This document shows positions 26,280 to 36,272 of a stretch of DNA of 64,000 bases, one piece after another; position 1 is the stretch's first letter, and each line of letters opens with the position of its first letter. The translations under genes and the position numbers were made by a program. The stretch comes from Acidobacteriaceae bacterium. GTDB taxonomy: Bacteria; Acidobacteriota; Terriglobia; Terriglobales; Acidobacteriaceae. Location: assembly GCA_025462885.1 (NCBI GenBank), contig JAOAPN010000004.1, positions 620,001 through 684,000 of the forward strand, read 5' to 3'. A model generated the notes under the pieces. The model saw only the letters and a list, made by a program, of their open reading frames with translations. It was not told the origin of the DNA and did no database searches.

Positions 26280-27905
26280 ATGTCCATTTTGAAGACACCC
26301 ATCGTACTGACCATCCTGGACGGCTGGGGCTACCGCGCCGAGACCGCCGGCAACGCCATCGCCCTCGCCCGCAAGCCCACCTACGACAAGCTCCTCGCGG
26401 AGTTCCCCAACACCCTCATCCGCGCCAGCGAGCACTTCGTCGGTCTTCCCGACGGTCAGATGGGAAACTCTGAGGTCGGCCACCTCAATCTCGGGGCCGG
26501 CCGCATCGTCCGCATGGACATGACCCGCATTGACACAGCCATCGCCGACGGCTCCCTCTACACCGATCCCACCCTGGTCCGCGCCTGCGAACTTGCGGCC
26601 CAGAAGGGAAGAGCGCTTCACCTCATCGGTCTGCTCTCCGACGGTGGAGTCCACTCCCACCAGCGCCACCTCTTCGCCCTGCTCCGGCTCGCCAAGCAGC
26701 AGAAGCTCACGCGCGTCTTCGTCCACGCCTTTATGGACGGACGCGACACCATGCCCAACAGCGGTCTCGGCTACCTTGCCCAGCTCCTTCAGCAGATGCG
26801 CGAGATCGGCATCGGCCAGATCGCCTCCTGCTCTGGCCGCTACTACGCGATGGACCGCGATCTCCGCTGGGAGAAGGAGCTTCAGGCCTTCGATGCCATG
26901 GTCACCGGCCACCCCGAGGGCGGAACATACCCCGATCCCGCCGTTCGCATCCAGGAGCTTTACAACAACGGCATCACCGACGAGTTCATCCCGCCTTTTA
27001 CCTGCACCAATCCTGAAGGTAATCCCATCGGCCTCATCGCGGATGAGGATGTAGTCCTCAACTTTAACTACCGCGCCGACCGCGTCCGCCAGATCACCCG
27101 CGTGCTTACCCGCCGCTCCGGCCTCACCGCCGATCCCGTCGGTAGCCAGGGTCATGGCCTGCCCAATGCTGCAGAGCTAGACGTAGCGATTCCACTCAAC
27201 ACCGTTCCCGCCGGGCTGCACTACATCTGCATGACGCGTTACGACAAGAACTTCGATCTTCCCGTTGTCATCCCGCCGGAGTCGATGGACAATCTTCTCG
27301 CCAACGTCATGGCCGACGCCAACCTCCGCAACCTGCGCGTCGCGGAGACCGAGAAGTACGCCCACGTCACCTACTTCTTCAACGGAGGCATCGAGAAGCC
27401 GTTCCCCGGAGAAGACCGCGTTCTCATCCCCTCGCAGAAGGTTGCCACCTACGATCTCGCCCCTGAGATGTCCGCCCCCGGCATCGCCGACGCCGTAATC
27501 AAGGCCGTCAACGACACAGCCTTCGACGTCATCATCGTCAACTTCGCAAATGCGGATATGGTCGGGCACTCCGGCAAGATCGAGCCCACTATCCGCGCCG
27601 TCGAAACCGTGGACACCCAGCTCGGCCGCATCTACCAGGCCATCAAGCAGCGTGGTGCCTCATGGCTGATCACTGCCGACCACGGCAACGCCGAGATGCT
27701 GATCGACCCTCTGACCGGCGGACCCCACACCGCCCACACGACCAACCCGGTGCCTTTCCTGCTGGTCTCTCCGGACCAGAACCCGAATCACCGCATCCTT
27801 CGTCCGGGCGGAAGCCTGCGCGATATCTCGCCGACCATCCTTAGTATCCTCGGCCTCGCCCAACCCTCCGAGATGACGGGCTCCAACCTCAGCACGGACG
27901 CTTAG
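26280..27905 (+). CDS. gpmI: 2,3-bisphosphoglycerate-independent phosphoglycerate mutase
   Basis: 541 residues from the ATG at 26280. A two-Mn2+ alkaline-phosphatase-superfamily enzyme interconverting 3- and 2-phosphoglycerate. Asp14 in L-D-G-W-G and the phosphoserine Ser64 in [17 protein letters not shown] are present. So are [45 protein letters not shown] and the T-A-D-H-G-N-A-E metal site near the C-terminus. Length is slightly above the common 510-515. It is close to eno but separated by two unrelated genes. Confidence 0.97.
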   Translation: MSILKTPIVLTILDGWGYRAETAGNAIALARKPTYDKLLAEFPNTLIRASEHFVGLPDGQMGNSEVGHLNLGAGRIVRMDMTRIDTAIADGSLYTDPTLVRACELAAQKGRALHLIGLLSDGGVHSHQRHLFALLRLAKQQKLTRVFVHAFMDGRDTMPNSGLGYLAQLLQQMREIGIGQIASCSGRYYAMDRDLRWEKELQAFDAMVTGHPEGGTYPDPAVRIQELYNNGITDEFIPPFTCTNPEGNPIGLIADEDVVLNFNYRADRVRQITRVLTRRSGLTADPVGSQGHGLPNAAELDVAIPLNTVPAGLHYICMTRYDKNFDLPVVIPPESMDNLLANVMADANLRNLRVAETEKYAHVTYFFNGGIEKPFPGEDRVLIPSQKVATYDLAPEMSAPGIADAVIKAVNDTAFDVIIVNFANADMVGHSGKIEPTIRAVETVDTQLGRIYQAIKQRGASWLITADHGNAEMLIDPLTGGPHTAHTTNPVPFLLVSPDQNPNHRILRPGGSLRDISPTILSILGLAQPSEMTGSNLSTDA

Positions 27906-27964
27906 TCTTTCTAATCCAGTCCTCTCAAGACCAAACGCACTCTACAGCACGATCGGATAACTCG

Positions 27965-28975
27965 ATGACTCAGCCCTTCGGACGACGCGACTTCCTGCGG
28001 CAAAGCTTCGCATTCAGTGCTCTCGCAACCCTTGGCGCCCACTCTGCGTTCGGCGCACCTGCAATGCCTTCAGCCGATCCCTCATCCAGCCACTATCTGC
28101 TGATCGGCGATTGGGGTCGCGACGATAGCCAGGTTGCCCAGGCGCAGGTCGCCAAGACTATGGCTGCGTACGCCAGTCAACAGGCGATCAAGACGGAGGC
28201 GCTTCTGTTTCTCGGAGACAGTTGGTACGGGCCGATGCCGCATGGCGTGGACGATGCCCGCTGGAAGGTCCAGTTCGAAGACATGTACCCGAAGAGCGTT
28301 TTCGACTGTCCGGTCTACTCGGTGATGGGCAATCATGACTACCAGAAGATGCCTGGCAACAAGGTCGAGATCGAGCTGGCGTATGCAAAGAAGCCCGGAA
28401 CGCGCTGGACGCAGCCCGCGCTCTGGTACTCCTACGAACTCCCCAGGAAAAATCCGCTGATGACCGTCATCGCCCTGGACAGCAACGTCCCCATGGGACA
28501 CCGGGACGATGGAGTCAACTTCACGCTGACTGCCGCGCAACTGGCGGAACAGACGGCATGGTTCAAGGCTGAACTAGAAAAGCCTCGCACCACGCCGTAT
28601 CTCGTCGTTATCGCCCATCATCCGGTGTTTTCGAACGGTCCGCACGGCGATCACAAGCTGCTGATTCAGGAGTGGGAACCGCTGCTCCGCAAGCACAAGG
28701 CGCACCTCTACCTCGCCGGTCACGACCATGATCTGCAGCACCTGGAGTTCGAATCGCACCCAACCTCGTTTGTAAGTTCAGGAGCGGGTGGTGCCGATCT
28801 CTATACGCTGAAATCTGATAAGGCCTTTCGCGGCCCGTTCGCCGAGAAGGTCTATGGCTTCAGCCATCTTGAAGTGACGAAGCAGAAGCTGACCCTGCGT
28901 CACATTGAGGCCAGCGGCAAGGTGCTCCATACCTTCTCGAAGACACCCGAAGGTGTCCTTACGCTCGGGGCGTAA
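27965..28975 (+). CDS. Tat-exported metallophosphoesterase (TRAP/purple acid phosphatase-like)
   Basis: 336 residues. The N-terminus has a twin-arginine motif, G-R-R-D-F-L-R-Q-S-F at 6-15, followed by a hydrophobic stretch and A-F-G-A, so the protein should be exported folded. Calcineurin-type metal motifs: G-D-W-G, F-L-G-D-S-W-Y, V-M-G-N-H-D-Y, I-A-H-H-P-V-F and A-G-H-D-H-D-L. The arrangement and length fit the mammalian type-5 (tartrate-resistant) acid phosphatase group. The substrate is unknown; phosphate scavenging outside the membrane is likely. It ends directly against the recR stop on the other strand. Confidence 0.88.
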   Translation: MTQPFGRRDFLRQSFAFSALATLGAHSAFGAPAMPSADPSSSHYLLIGDWGRDDSQVAQAQVAKTMAAYASQQAIKTEALLFLGDSWYGPMPHGVDDARWKVQFEDMYPKSVFDCPVYSVMGNHDYQKMPGNKVEIELAYAKKPGTRWTQPALWYSYELPRKNPLMTVIALDSNVPMGHRDDGVNFTLTAAQLAEQTAWFKAELEKPRTTPYLVVIAHHPVFSNGPHGDHKLLIQEWEPLLRKHKAHLYLAGHDHDLQHLEFESHPTSFVSSGAGGADLYTLKSDKAFRGPFAEKVYGFSHLEVTKQKLTLRHIEASGKVLHTFSKTPEGVLTLGA

Positions 28976-29593
28976 TCAAAACTCGCGACGGCCTTCCATG
29001 GCGCGCGCCATCGTGACTTCGTCGGCGTACTCGATATCGCTGCCCGCAGGAACTCCGGTTGCGATCCGTGTGACCTTCAAGTCGGGCTTTACCTTGCGAA
29101 TCTCCTGTGCGAGATAGCCGGCGGTAGCCTCGCCCTCGGTGGTCGGCGACGTCGCCAGGATGACCTCGTCCGCCTCTGCCAGCCGGGTCAGGAGATTGGC
29201 GATCCGCAGGTGCTCCGGGCCGACACCATTCACCGGTGAGAGCGTTCCGTGCAGTACGTGATACACCCCACCATAGCTGCGCGTCTTCTCAATGGTGGCG
29301 ATGTTGGTCGGCTCTTCGATCACGCAGATCAGGCGCTGGTTGCGCGTCGGACTGGTGCAGTAGCTACAGGGATCGACGTCGGTGATGTTGTTGCAGATGG
29401 AGCAGAGCCGGAGCTTCTCCCGCAGCGTCAGGATCGCCGCCGAAAGGGCACGGGCATCCTCGTCGCTCGACCGCAGTACATGGAACGCGAGTCGCTGGGC
29501 GCTCTTGGTGCCGATGCCGGGCAGCTTCCGCAGTTCATCGATCAACCGAGTCATGGGCTCGGCAAACCGGTTCGATATGGCAGTGAAGGCCAC
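28976..29593 (-). CDS. recR: Recombination mediator RecR
   Basis: 205 residues from a GTG at 29593 that overlaps the ybaB stop as TAGTG, implying coupled translation. RecR works with RecF/RecO to load RecA at gaps. Features: helix-hairpin-helix [11 protein letters not shown], a four-Cys zinc finger (C-S-I-C...C-S-Y-C), and a Toprim domain with V-I-E-E-P, H-V-L-H-G, and the [10 protein letters not shown] block. Length is standard. It is part of the widely conserved dnaX-ybaB-recR operon. Confidence 0.97.
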   Translation of the reverse strand: MAFTAISNRFAEPMTRLIDELRKLPGIGTKSAQRLAFHVLRSSDEDARALSAAILTLREKLRLCSICNNITDVDPCSYCTSPTRNQRLICVIEEPTNIATIEKTRSYGGVYHVLHGTLSPVNGVGPEHLRIANLLTRLAEADEVILATSPTTEGEATAGYLAQEIRKVKPDLKVTRIATGVPAGSDIEYADEVTMARAMEGRREF

Positions 29594-29925
29594 TAGCTCA
29601 GCCCCGGAAGATCGGGCAAGCCAAGGCTACCCATCATCCCAGCCATGCCGGCCTTCATCGCCTCATCCGCTCGACGTCCCGCCTCATTCACGGCTGCCGT
29701 AATCAAGTCTTCCAGTAGTTCGAGGTCGCTGCCCGCGCTTCCGATCGCGGTCGGGTCGATCCGCAGCCGCAGCACTTCCTTCTTGCCGTTCATCCGGACG
29801 GTGACAACGCCGCCACCCGTGGACGCCTCCACCACCGTTTCAGACAGCTTCTTCTCCATCTGTTCCTGCATCTGCTTGGCCTGGCCGAGCATGTCTTTCA
29901 TCTTGCCAAGGTCGGAAAAATTCAT
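29593..29925 (-). CDS. ybaB: YbaB/EbfC nucleoid-associated protein
   Basis: 110 residues, the usual size. An N-terminal helix rich in Gln/Met/Lys ([15 protein letters not shown]) is followed by the beta segment with [12 protein letters not shown] and the [16 protein letters not shown] helix typical of the family. It binds DNA as a dimer. It lies between dnaX (40 bases upstream) and recR (overlapping), as in many bacteria. Confidence 0.95.
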   Translation of the reverse strand: MNFSDLGKMKDMLGQAKQMQEQMEKKLSETVVEASTGGGVVTVRMNGKKEVLRLRIDPTAIGSAGSDLELLEDLITAAVNEAGRRADEAMKAGMAGMMGSLGLPDLPGLS

Positions 29926-29965
29926 GATCGCTCCTGTATGAAATCTGCAATCCGTTAGCCTACGG

Positions 29966-32107
29966 TTAGTCCTGATCGCGCAGATCGATCACGCTCCGAA
30001 TGTCCGCGCCGAACAGCCGCTGCGCCTCCTGCACTACGGGGTGCTTCGCGGCCAGTTCTTCGGCTGAACCGCTCTTCGCGGCACGCGGCTTCTTGTCTTT
30101 CGCCATCGTCGCAGCTGATCCCGGCAGCAACACCAGCTTCAGCTTGCCCGCTCCTTGTGCTCGTAATACCTCGCGGATAATCTTCTCGGCGGCAGCATTC
30201 ACCACCGTCGGGAGCATGGTCTTGGACACATGCATCTGCACGCGCAACTCGGTGCCGGAGATGGTCCATTCGGCGTCGTCGATCGACTCCGCAGCCGTTC
30301 GCTGCATCGGAGTCGCCTGCAACGCCTCGACTGCGGCTCGCTGATAGGCAGCGGCCGATTCGCCCGGTTCCGCAGGAGCAAACGGAGTTGGTGTTTCCTC
30401 TACGAGGGGAGCGGCAGCTATTGGTTCGTCTGCAACGGTGGGCTCGGCGACCTTCTCCGCTGGGATAACGAGTTCTGGGCTGACGAGTTCCGGGATGACA
30501 GGTTCCGCTACTTCGGGTTCTGCTATCGCCGTGCTGAGGGAAGACACGGGCGCAACGGGCACGAACGCAGGAGGATCCACTCGCGGCGGCGTCATTACCT
30601 GCACCTTGAACTCGACCGGAGTAGGCGCAGGTCTAGGAGCGGCAGGTGGCTCGGCGACTTGAACAGCAGCCTCCTGCCTTGGCTCATCGGCCCGCTTGTT
30701 GCTGCGCTCAAACGGCGAGAAGGAGGGCTTGCTAACCGCCTCTGTCGCGGGTGAAACCGCGTGGGGTGCAGGAGCCGGTGCAGCGGGACGCGACGGCAAA
30801 GCAGCAGGAGCCGGTCGGCTGGCTGCGATGCCTCCGCCTCCGGATCGGCCTGTGTCGCCCGGCGCTCGGCCACTTGGGCCGGCAGGGAACTGACTCAGCA
30901 GCTCTTCCATCGGGAGCAGGCGGCGCAGATGCACCAGCTTCAACAGCCCCAGTTCGAAGTGGAAGCGCTGCTCCTGTCGATAGCCAAGCTCGTCGAAGGT
31001 TCGAAGCATCATCTGTAGAAAGCGCGTCAGCTCCTCTTCGGAGAAGAGCGCCGCCGTTCGACCGGCGCGTCGCTGCTCGTCGGCGGAGATCTGCAGCAAC
31101 TCCCCGGCGGCTCCATCAGCGCCTTCGCCATCGATACCAACGCCTGCGATCTTGGCGATGACTGCATTACGCAGGTATCGGACGCACTGCCTCGCCAACT
31201 GGGCCGGACTGTTCCCGGCATCGAGCAGGCGGTTGCCCAGGGTCATCACCTCAGCACTGCGGTTCGCACTGACCGCCTCGAAGATCGATTCAAAGACAGC
31301 GTTGGGAACGGTGCCCATTAGCTCACGAATCTGCGCTGCATCGAGACGGGGGCGGCCATCCTCTACGGGAGCGCTGGCTATCGCCTGATCCATGATCGAG
31401 AGGGCGTCGCGAACCGAGCCGTCACCGGCCTCTGCCAGCAGATTGAGGGCACCTTCGTCGGCGTCCAGACCCTCTTTCACAGCGATGTGCTTCAACTGGC
31501 CGAGGATGTCGACCAATTTCACCGCATGAAAGCTGAAGTGCTGGCAGCGGGAGCGGACGGTCTGCGGAATGTCCTCCGGCTGGGTGGTGGCGAACATGAA
31601 GACAGCCCACTCGGGTGGCTCTTCGAGGGTTTTGAGCAGGGCGTTCCATGCCGCATCGGTGATCTGGTGAGCTTCGTCGAGGATCAGGATCTTGTACTTG
31701 CTCTTGTTCGTGGGGCGCGCCTGGATCTTGCTGGTCAGCAGCTTGGCGTCGTCGATGCCGCGGCGGGTGGCGGAGTCGATCTCCTCCACGTCGAAGCTGT
31801 GCGACTCCTCGAAGATGTTGACTTCGGAGCGCGAGGCTGCGGAGATCTCCTTGCAATTGACGCACTGGCCGCAGGGTTCCGGCGTCGGTCGTTCCACCGA
31901 ACCGATGGTCAACTGGCAGTTGAGCGCCATCGCCAGGATGCGCGCAATCGTGGTTTTGCCGATTCCGCGATGGCCGCTGAAGATGTAGCCGTGGGCGACA
32001 CGTCCCTGGGTCAGTGCGTTCAGCAGGGTGCGGGTGACGTGGTCCTGCCCGATGACGTCCGAGAAGCGCTGGGGCCGATATTTCCGTGCGAGAACTTGAT
32101 GAGCCAT
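29966..32107 (-). CDS. dnaX: DNA polymerase III subunits gamma and tau
   Basis: 713 residues from the ATG at 32107, which gives the standard start M-A-H-Q-V-L-A-R-K-Y-R-P; the open frame further upstream does not fit. Clamp-loader AAA+ ATPase: Walker A G-H-R-G-I-G-K-T-T at 45-53, the zinc Cys cluster in C-G-Q-C-V-N-C, Walker B I-L-I-L-D-E-A-H, and sensor 1 F-A-T-T. Domain III follows to ~370. A long Pro/Ala/Glu-rich linker (~400-600) leads to a C-terminal tau domain of about 100 residues. I saw no obvious frameshift site for a separate gamma form, but did not examine it base by base. First gene of dnaX-ybaB-recR. Confidence 0.96.
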   Translation of the reverse strand: MAHQVLARKYRPQRFSDVIGQDHVTRTLLNALTQGRVAHGYIFSGHRGIGKTTIARILAMALNCQLTIGSVERPTPEPCGQCVNCKEISAASRSEVNIFEESHSFDVEEIDSATRRGIDDAKLLTSKIQARPTNKSKYKILILDEAHQITDAAWNALLKTLEEPPEWAVFMFATTQPEDIPQTVRSRCQHFSFHAVKLVDILGQLKHIAVKEGLDADEGALNLLAEAGDGSVRDALSIMDQAIASAPVEDGRPRLDAAQIRELMGTVPNAVFESIFEAVSANRSAEVMTLGNRLLDAGNSPAQLARQCVRYLRNAVIAKIAGVGIDGEGADGAAGELLQISADEQRRAGRTAALFSEEELTRFLQMMLRTFDELGYRQEQRFHFELGLLKLVHLRRLLPMEELLSQFPAGPSGRAPGDTGRSGGGGIAASRPAPAALPSRPAAPAPAPHAVSPATEAVSKPSFSPFERSNKRADEPRQEAAVQVAEPPAAPRPAPTPVEFKVQVMTPPRVDPPAFVPVAPVSSLSTAIAEPEVAEPVIPELVSPELVIPAEKVAEPTVADEPIAAAPLVEETPTPFAPAEPGESAAAYQRAAVEALQATPMQRTAAESIDDAEWTISGTELRVQMHVSKTMLPTVVNAAAEKIIREVLRAQGAGKLKLVLLPGSAATMAKDKKPRAAKSGSAEELAAKHPVVQEAQRLFGADIRSVIDLRDQD

Positions 32108-32199
32108 AGATAGAAAGGCAGCGAGCGCCTGACCTCTATTGTATCGTCCGGGCGTCGTCCCTATATCCACCGGGGAAGGTGGGCCAAAGCACGCGGAAG

Positions 32200-32688
32200 T
32201 TAATTCCTAACCAGTCGGGCACGCTTCGCATTGGCCGCTTTGCTCTTTGCTGCCTTTGCCACCTTCGCCCGCCGCGCCACTTCCTCCACGCTGAACATCG
32301 TGCCCCGGCAATTACCCGCGCCGCAGTAGCAATCGCCCTCGGCGTCGTCGCTGTCGTACAGGTGATACTCGTAGGTCAGCTCTTCTCCCACCGCGATATC
32401 GCGGACCGCGCAGACGAAGATTCTTCCGTCAACCTCTTCCGTCTCGCAGTTCGGGTTGCAGCAGTGATTCACGAACATCGCGGCTCCGAAACCGTCGATC
32501 ACCATGCCGGTATCGCCGCAACTGAACAGGTAGGTCACAATCCGGTCGGCGTAGCGCTCATCGGCCTGCTCCTTGTCGAACCGTGGCCCGTCGTACTCGC
32601 AGACCCGCTCGCCCTTCTTGATGGCTTTTGTGGTGTAGCAGCCTGCGGCGTGAATTGACGACGAGCGAATAACAAGTCCGTTGTGCAT
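32200..32688 (-). CDS. SET-domain protein lysine methyltransferase with post-SET Cys cluster
   Basis: 162 residues, nearly all SET domain. Seen: S-I-H-A-A-G-C-Y-T near the start (the G-x-G-type SAM region), the hallmark N-H-C-C-N-P-N-C at 74-81, E-L-T-Y-E-Y at 103-108, and a post-SET-like C-Y-C-G-A-G-N-C at 120-127. The last ~24 residues are a basic Ala/Lys/Arg tail (A-K-V-A-K-A-A-K-S-K type) resembling a histone H1-like DNA-binding tail. SET enzymes transfer methyl from SAM to protein lysines; bacterial members methylate histone-like or ribosomal proteins. The ATG at 32688 lacks a clear ribosome binding site. The longer open frame upstream has no domain signal. Confidence 0.88.
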   Translation of the reverse strand: MHNGLVIRSSSIHAAGCYTTKAIKKGERVCEYDGPRFDKEQADERYADRIVTYLFSCGDTGMVIDGFGAAMFVNHCCNPNCETEEVDGRIFVCAVRDIAVGEELTYEYHLYDSDDAEGDCYCGAGNCRGTMFSVEEVARRAKVAKAAKSKAANAKRARLVRN

Positions 32689-32934
32689 GAAAGAGAAAGG
32701 CTCCGGATGAGACGTCAGGTTAAGTTCTGGCAGAACTGAAAAACTGCCTGCAACGGAAAAATGTGGATGGAGAACGGGACGGGAACGGGCTTTGCTGGCC
32801 TGAAAAAACAACAGACCATTTTGAACCGAATATAACAAACTCGGCGCTCGCAACGTCAAACACTCTGAGTATGTGGCGTACTTCCGAAGAACTTGCCCGG
32901 AATGCGCTCGTAAAACTGGATAAACTAGATACAC

Positions 32935-33684
32935 ATGGCGGTCTTCTCCCCATCTCGGACCTTCCGGTTGCACGGCATGCTCTTTCTTGTGATGCTGATT
33001 GCTCCGTTCGCTGCAAGTGCCCAGACTGCTCCGACGAATCCGCAGAAGCCTTGTACGGCTCCTTGCACTGTGCCTGCTACTCCGGCCCCGGACACTCCTG
33101 ATCCTGCTCCTTCGAAGAAGTTTCCTTACCCGGGTGAGTCCAAACCGGCTTCCCAAAGCTCTTCGCCGGATGTTCCTGACGCCCCTTCCGGGACCTCTGG
33201 TACCCAGACTCCTGCCGCTCCGGGTGCAGCCCCGTCGAAGCAATTTCCCTATCCTGGCGAGTCGCATCCTGCCGATACCGGTGGTTCCAGCAGTAGCTCG
33301 TCCAGCAGTAGCGACAGTCCTGACCCTGCCGCAAATCCAGCTGCGGCTGCGAACGCGGACGATGATACCCCGACGGACAAGTTTCCGCGTCGCCGCCTGC
33401 CCAAGGTTCGTAACCTCCAGACCGATGAAGAGCGTGAGAGCGAAGACCTGACTGTAGCCAAGTTCTACCGCTCCAAGGGAAACTGGAACGCCGCCTACCT
33501 CCGCAGCAAAGATGCCGTGAAGCACGGTCCCGACGACCCCGACGCACACCTGCTGCTCGCCGAGAGTGCTCTGAAGCTCAACAAAAAGGACGAGGCCGCC
33601 GCTGAGTACAACGCTCTCCTCAAGCTCGACGCCTCTGAGGAGCAGGTGAAGACGGCACACAAAGCTCTCGAGCGGCTGAAGTAG
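32935..33684 (+). CDS. Secreted low-complexity TPR protein
   Basis: 249 residues. An N-terminal signal peptide (F-L-V-M-L-I-A-P-F-A-A-S-A-Q) is followed by a Pro/Ser/Ala-rich region holding two copies of P-S-K-x-F-P-Y-P-G-E-S (around 57 and 99) and a run of about nine Ser. Residues ~170-249 form two TPR-like helix pairs (F-Y-R-S-K-G-N-W-N-A-A-Y, A-H-L-L-L-A-E-S-A-L-K-L). Probably periplasmic, with a flexible spacer and a protein-binding tail. It is divergent from the SET gene across 246 bases. No specific function is known. Confidence 0.82.
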   Translation: MAVFSPSRTFRLHGMLFLVMLIAPFAASAQTAPTNPQKPCTAPCTVPATPAPDTPDPAPSKKFPYPGESKPASQSSSPDVPDAPSGTSGTQTPAAPGAAPSKQFPYPGESHPADTGGSSSSSSSSSDSPDPAANPAAAANADDDTPTDKFPRRRLPKVRNLQTDEERESEDLTVAKFYRSKGNWNAAYLRSKDAVKHGPDDPDAHLLLAESALKLNKKDEAAAEYNALLKLDASEEQVKTAHKALERLK

Positions 33685-33758
33685 TCCGCTCAGCTAGATT
33701 GAGGAAGGCCCCTTTTATTTGATTGAGGTTCGATCTTCGGTATAGCGTATCGGCATCC

Positions 33759-34286
33759 ATGCATGTCGTCTTCGACCAGATCGAGCAGGCGCTGGCCCAG
33801 GTGCTTACCGGGCTCGACTCCCGGCAGACCCAGCTTCGCACCGCCGATTGCGCGGAGAGATGGACCATCCAGCAGATCGTCGAGCATCTGAACCTCACCT
33901 ACAGATCAACTCAGGACACCATGCAGGCTCGACTTGCGAGAGGCCGTCCCACGCGCTCCCGTCCCTCTTTCAGTCAGCACGCGATGCAACTGGCAGTCAT
34001 TCACGTCGGCTTTTTCCCTAAGGGCAGACGCGCCCCATCCATCGTCACTCCGGCCGAACCGGATGTCCTGCTCAATGGGGAGCAGCTTGTCGCGAGCATC
34101 CACCAGAATCTCACCTGCGCCGACCGCGTATTCGAACAGGCTGAGACTGCCTTCGGCGACAGACGCGCCGTCACCCATCATGTTGTGGGACCGCTCAGTA
34201 TTCCGCAGTGGAGAAGGTTTCACCTGATCCACGGACGTCACCACGCGAAGCAGATCCTGGCCATCCGGCGCGAGCACGGATTCTAG
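33759..34286 (+). CDS. DinB/YfiT-like putative metal-binding protein
   Basis: 175 residues from the ATG at 33759; a TTG at 33723 is possible. The helical pattern and His placement fit the DinB-like four-helix bundle: W-T-I-Q-Q-I-V-E-H-L-N-L-T near residue 40, then a late H-L-I-H-G-R-H-H-A-K-Q with the H-x-x-x-H pair. DinB-like proteins bind a metal through three His, and members include thiol transferases, but the activity here cannot be told. It stands alone and is convergent with the next gene, 7 bases away. Confidence 0.7.
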   Translation: MHVVFDQIEQALAQVLTGLDSRQTQLRTADCAERWTIQQIVEHLNLTYRSTQDTMQARLARGRPTRSRPSFSQHAMQLAVIHVGFFPKGRRAPSIVTPAEPDVLLNGEQLVASIHQNLTCADRVFEQAETAFGDRRAVTHHVVGPLSIPQWRRFHLIHGRHHAKQILAIRREHGF

Positions 34287-34293
34287 CTGTTCG

Positions 34294-34737
34294 TCACCAC
34301 GGATCTTCTTCCGATACCAGCGGCTCTACAGGCTCTGGCGCTAATTCCTCTTCGACCCTGAGATATCGCTTCATATAACGCAGCGGCTCGTCTGCGAGCG
34401 CCATCTCCCGCAGGTGGTACTTCCAGGCATCCTGTCGCGCGCTCCGCCGGATGTAGCTCTTCCGATGCACGGTCCCGATGCTGCCATCCGGCCTCACGCG
34501 CTCGAAGGTCTGGTTCGGAATCTGGAAGGTGATGCGCTGGCCGGCTTTCCAGAAAGACTCCGCGAACTCGTGAGAAAAAAGAAGGGAGTAGTAGCGTCGC
34601 TGGTCGGCAAGCATCTCAACAGCATGGGAGGCGCTCTCCCATGGCAGCCGCAGTTTGCCTACGTACCATTTGCGGAATTCGAAGCCGTTGGAACGTGCCT
34701 GGCCGATAAGGAGTTGCAGCAGTTCGAACCGTGTCAT
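34294..34737 (-). CDS. Hypothetical protein
   Basis: 147 residues, unrecognised. It is rich in aromatic and Arg residues (F-E-F-R-K-W-Y-V-G-K, R-R-Y-Y-S-L-L-F-S-H-E-F, K-S-Y-I-R-R-S-A-R-Q-D-A-W-K-Y-H), with an acidic Pro-rich tail. No signal peptide or membrane segment is present, so it is likely cytoplasmic and nucleic-acid or protein binding. Codon usage looks ordinary for the window, which supports it as a real gene. No operon partner. Confidence 0.65.
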   Translation of the reverse strand: MTRFELLQLLIGQARSNGFEFRKWYVGKLRLPWESASHAVEMLADQRRYYSLLFSHEFAESFWKAGQRITFQIPNQTFERVRPDGSIGTVHRKSYIRRSARQDAWKYHLREMALADEPLRYMKRYLRVEEELAPEPVEPLVSEEDPW

Positions 34738-34892
34738 AGCCCTGTCAGTCCAAAGAAACGCCGAGGTGGTGAAACGTTAGGCTGCCGAAGGCCGTCAAAG
34801 CGAAGGTGACGTAGTAAACCGCCGTTAGCCAAGGCCTATAGTGTACGTTGAACCGGCCCGTACGAGCCGAGACGATATCTCCAAGGGAGCAC

Positions 34893-36143
34893 ATGCGAAG
34901 AGGAAGCATTCAGTGGACTCCACCGGCGGTCGCACCTCTTGTTACGCTTGCCGTTCTTCTCGCAGCCTTTGCCGGGCTCTCCCTGCACGCGCAGGGAAGG
35001 CCAAACACGCTCCACACCGCACCTCTGAATCTCGATTCCGTCGTCCGCGAAGGCTATCAGCGCTTCTACATCCTTGATTACGATGGGGCTCTCTCTCGTT
35101 TCGAGTCCATCCTCGCACTCCATCCAGACGATCCGATGGCGTCGAATTATGTTCTGATGGCGACGGTCTTTCGCGAGCTTTACCATCAGGACCTGCTCGA
35201 CACCACCTACTACGCGCATGACTCTTTCCTTAGCTCGAAGCGCAACGTCTCTGTACCGCAGGGGACGCGCGACCGCATCGAAGCGCTCACCAACAAAGTT
35301 GTGTCGCTGTGCGATGCCCGGACCAAGTCCACTCCGTCCGATAAAGATGCTTACTTCGCTCGAGGCTATGCGCGGGGTATGCACGCCGCCTTCATTACGC
35401 TCGTCGACCATAGCTACGTCGCTGCCGCCCGCCAGGGACTTTCCGCCCGGAACGACAGTGAGCAGACGCTCAAACTCGATCCCGACTACGCCGATGCGAA
35501 GATGGCGATCGGCATCCAGCAGTTCGCTGTGGCCAGCCTTCCTCGATTTCTGCGCATGATGGTGGGAATCGCAGGGGTCAGCGGCAATCGGGAGAAGGGG
35601 CTTGATCTCCTCCGTGACGCCGCGGCGCATGGCACCATCACCGCGGTTGAATCTCGCACCACGCTGTCCCTGTTTCTGCGCCACGATGCGCGGTATGCGG
35701 AAGCCCTCGCTGTTCAGCACGGTCTCGCGACGGAATATCCTCGCGACTACCTGTTTCGCCTGGAAGAGGCCAATCTTACCAAGGATGCAGGCAGCGGGCC
35801 AGCGGCCATCCTGGTCTATAAGGCCGTGCTCGCCGACGCGCGAAAGCCGGAATATTTCATCGATCCCCGCCTCCAGATGGCCTGGTTTGGCCTGGCCGAC
35901 ACCGAGCGTGGCCAGAATGATATTCGCAATGCAGCGCAACATTACCTCGTCGCGGCCGACCAGCCCAACTGCTCCGACTGGCTCCGCCGCCGTGCCCAGC
36001 TTAATGCGGGGGAGATGTACGATCTTCTGCACGAGCGCGAACTTGCGATTCGGAACTATCAATTAGCGTCCGCAGGTGGAGGAGACCAGTCTCAGTCCGA
36101 CGCGGCGCGGAAGTATCTGAAGACTCCTTACACCGGCAAATAA
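34893..36143 (+). CDS. Exported TPR-like protein
   Basis: 416 residues from the ATG at 34893, which has AAGGGA 4-5 bases upstream; an ATG at 34848 has no such site. A signal segment (L-V-T-L-A-V-L-L-A-A-F-A-G-L-S-L-H-A-Q) starts the protein. The rest is alpha-helical with scattered TPR-like pairs, e.g. Y-D-G-A-L-S-R-F-E-S-I-L-A-L-H-P-D-D-P and A-Q-H-Y-L-V-A-A-D-Q-P. It resembles exported tetratricopeptide scaffolds of acidobacteria. No enzymatic motif is seen. Confidence 0.8.
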   Translation: MRRGSIQWTPPAVAPLVTLAVLLAAFAGLSLHAQGRPNTLHTAPLNLDSVVREGYQRFYILDYDGALSRFESILALHPDDPMASNYVLMATVFRELYHQDLLDTTYYAHDSFLSSKRNVSVPQGTRDRIEALTNKVVSLCDARTKSTPSDKDAYFARGYARGMHAAFITLVDHSYVAAARQGLSARNDSEQTLKLDPDYADAKMAIGIQQFAVASLPRFLRMMVGIAGVSGNREKGLDLLRDAAAHGTITAVESRTTLSLFLRHDARYAEALAVQHGLATEYPRDYLFRLEEANLTKDAGSGPAAILVYKAVLADARKPEYFIDPRLQMAWFGLADTERGQNDIRNAAQHYLVAADQPNCSDWLRRRAQLNAGEMYDLLHERELAIRNYQLASAGGGDQSQSDAARKYLKTPYTGK

Positions 36144-36272
36144 GGGCTGTTTTTCTGGCTAATGGCGATTCGGCTCTTGGCCTTTGGCTTGAGGCAGATG
36201 TAGCGAAGGAACTATCGCCGGCCCGACCTCGTATCTCCTGATGTGTCAAAATAAACATCTCCGGAGATCCTT

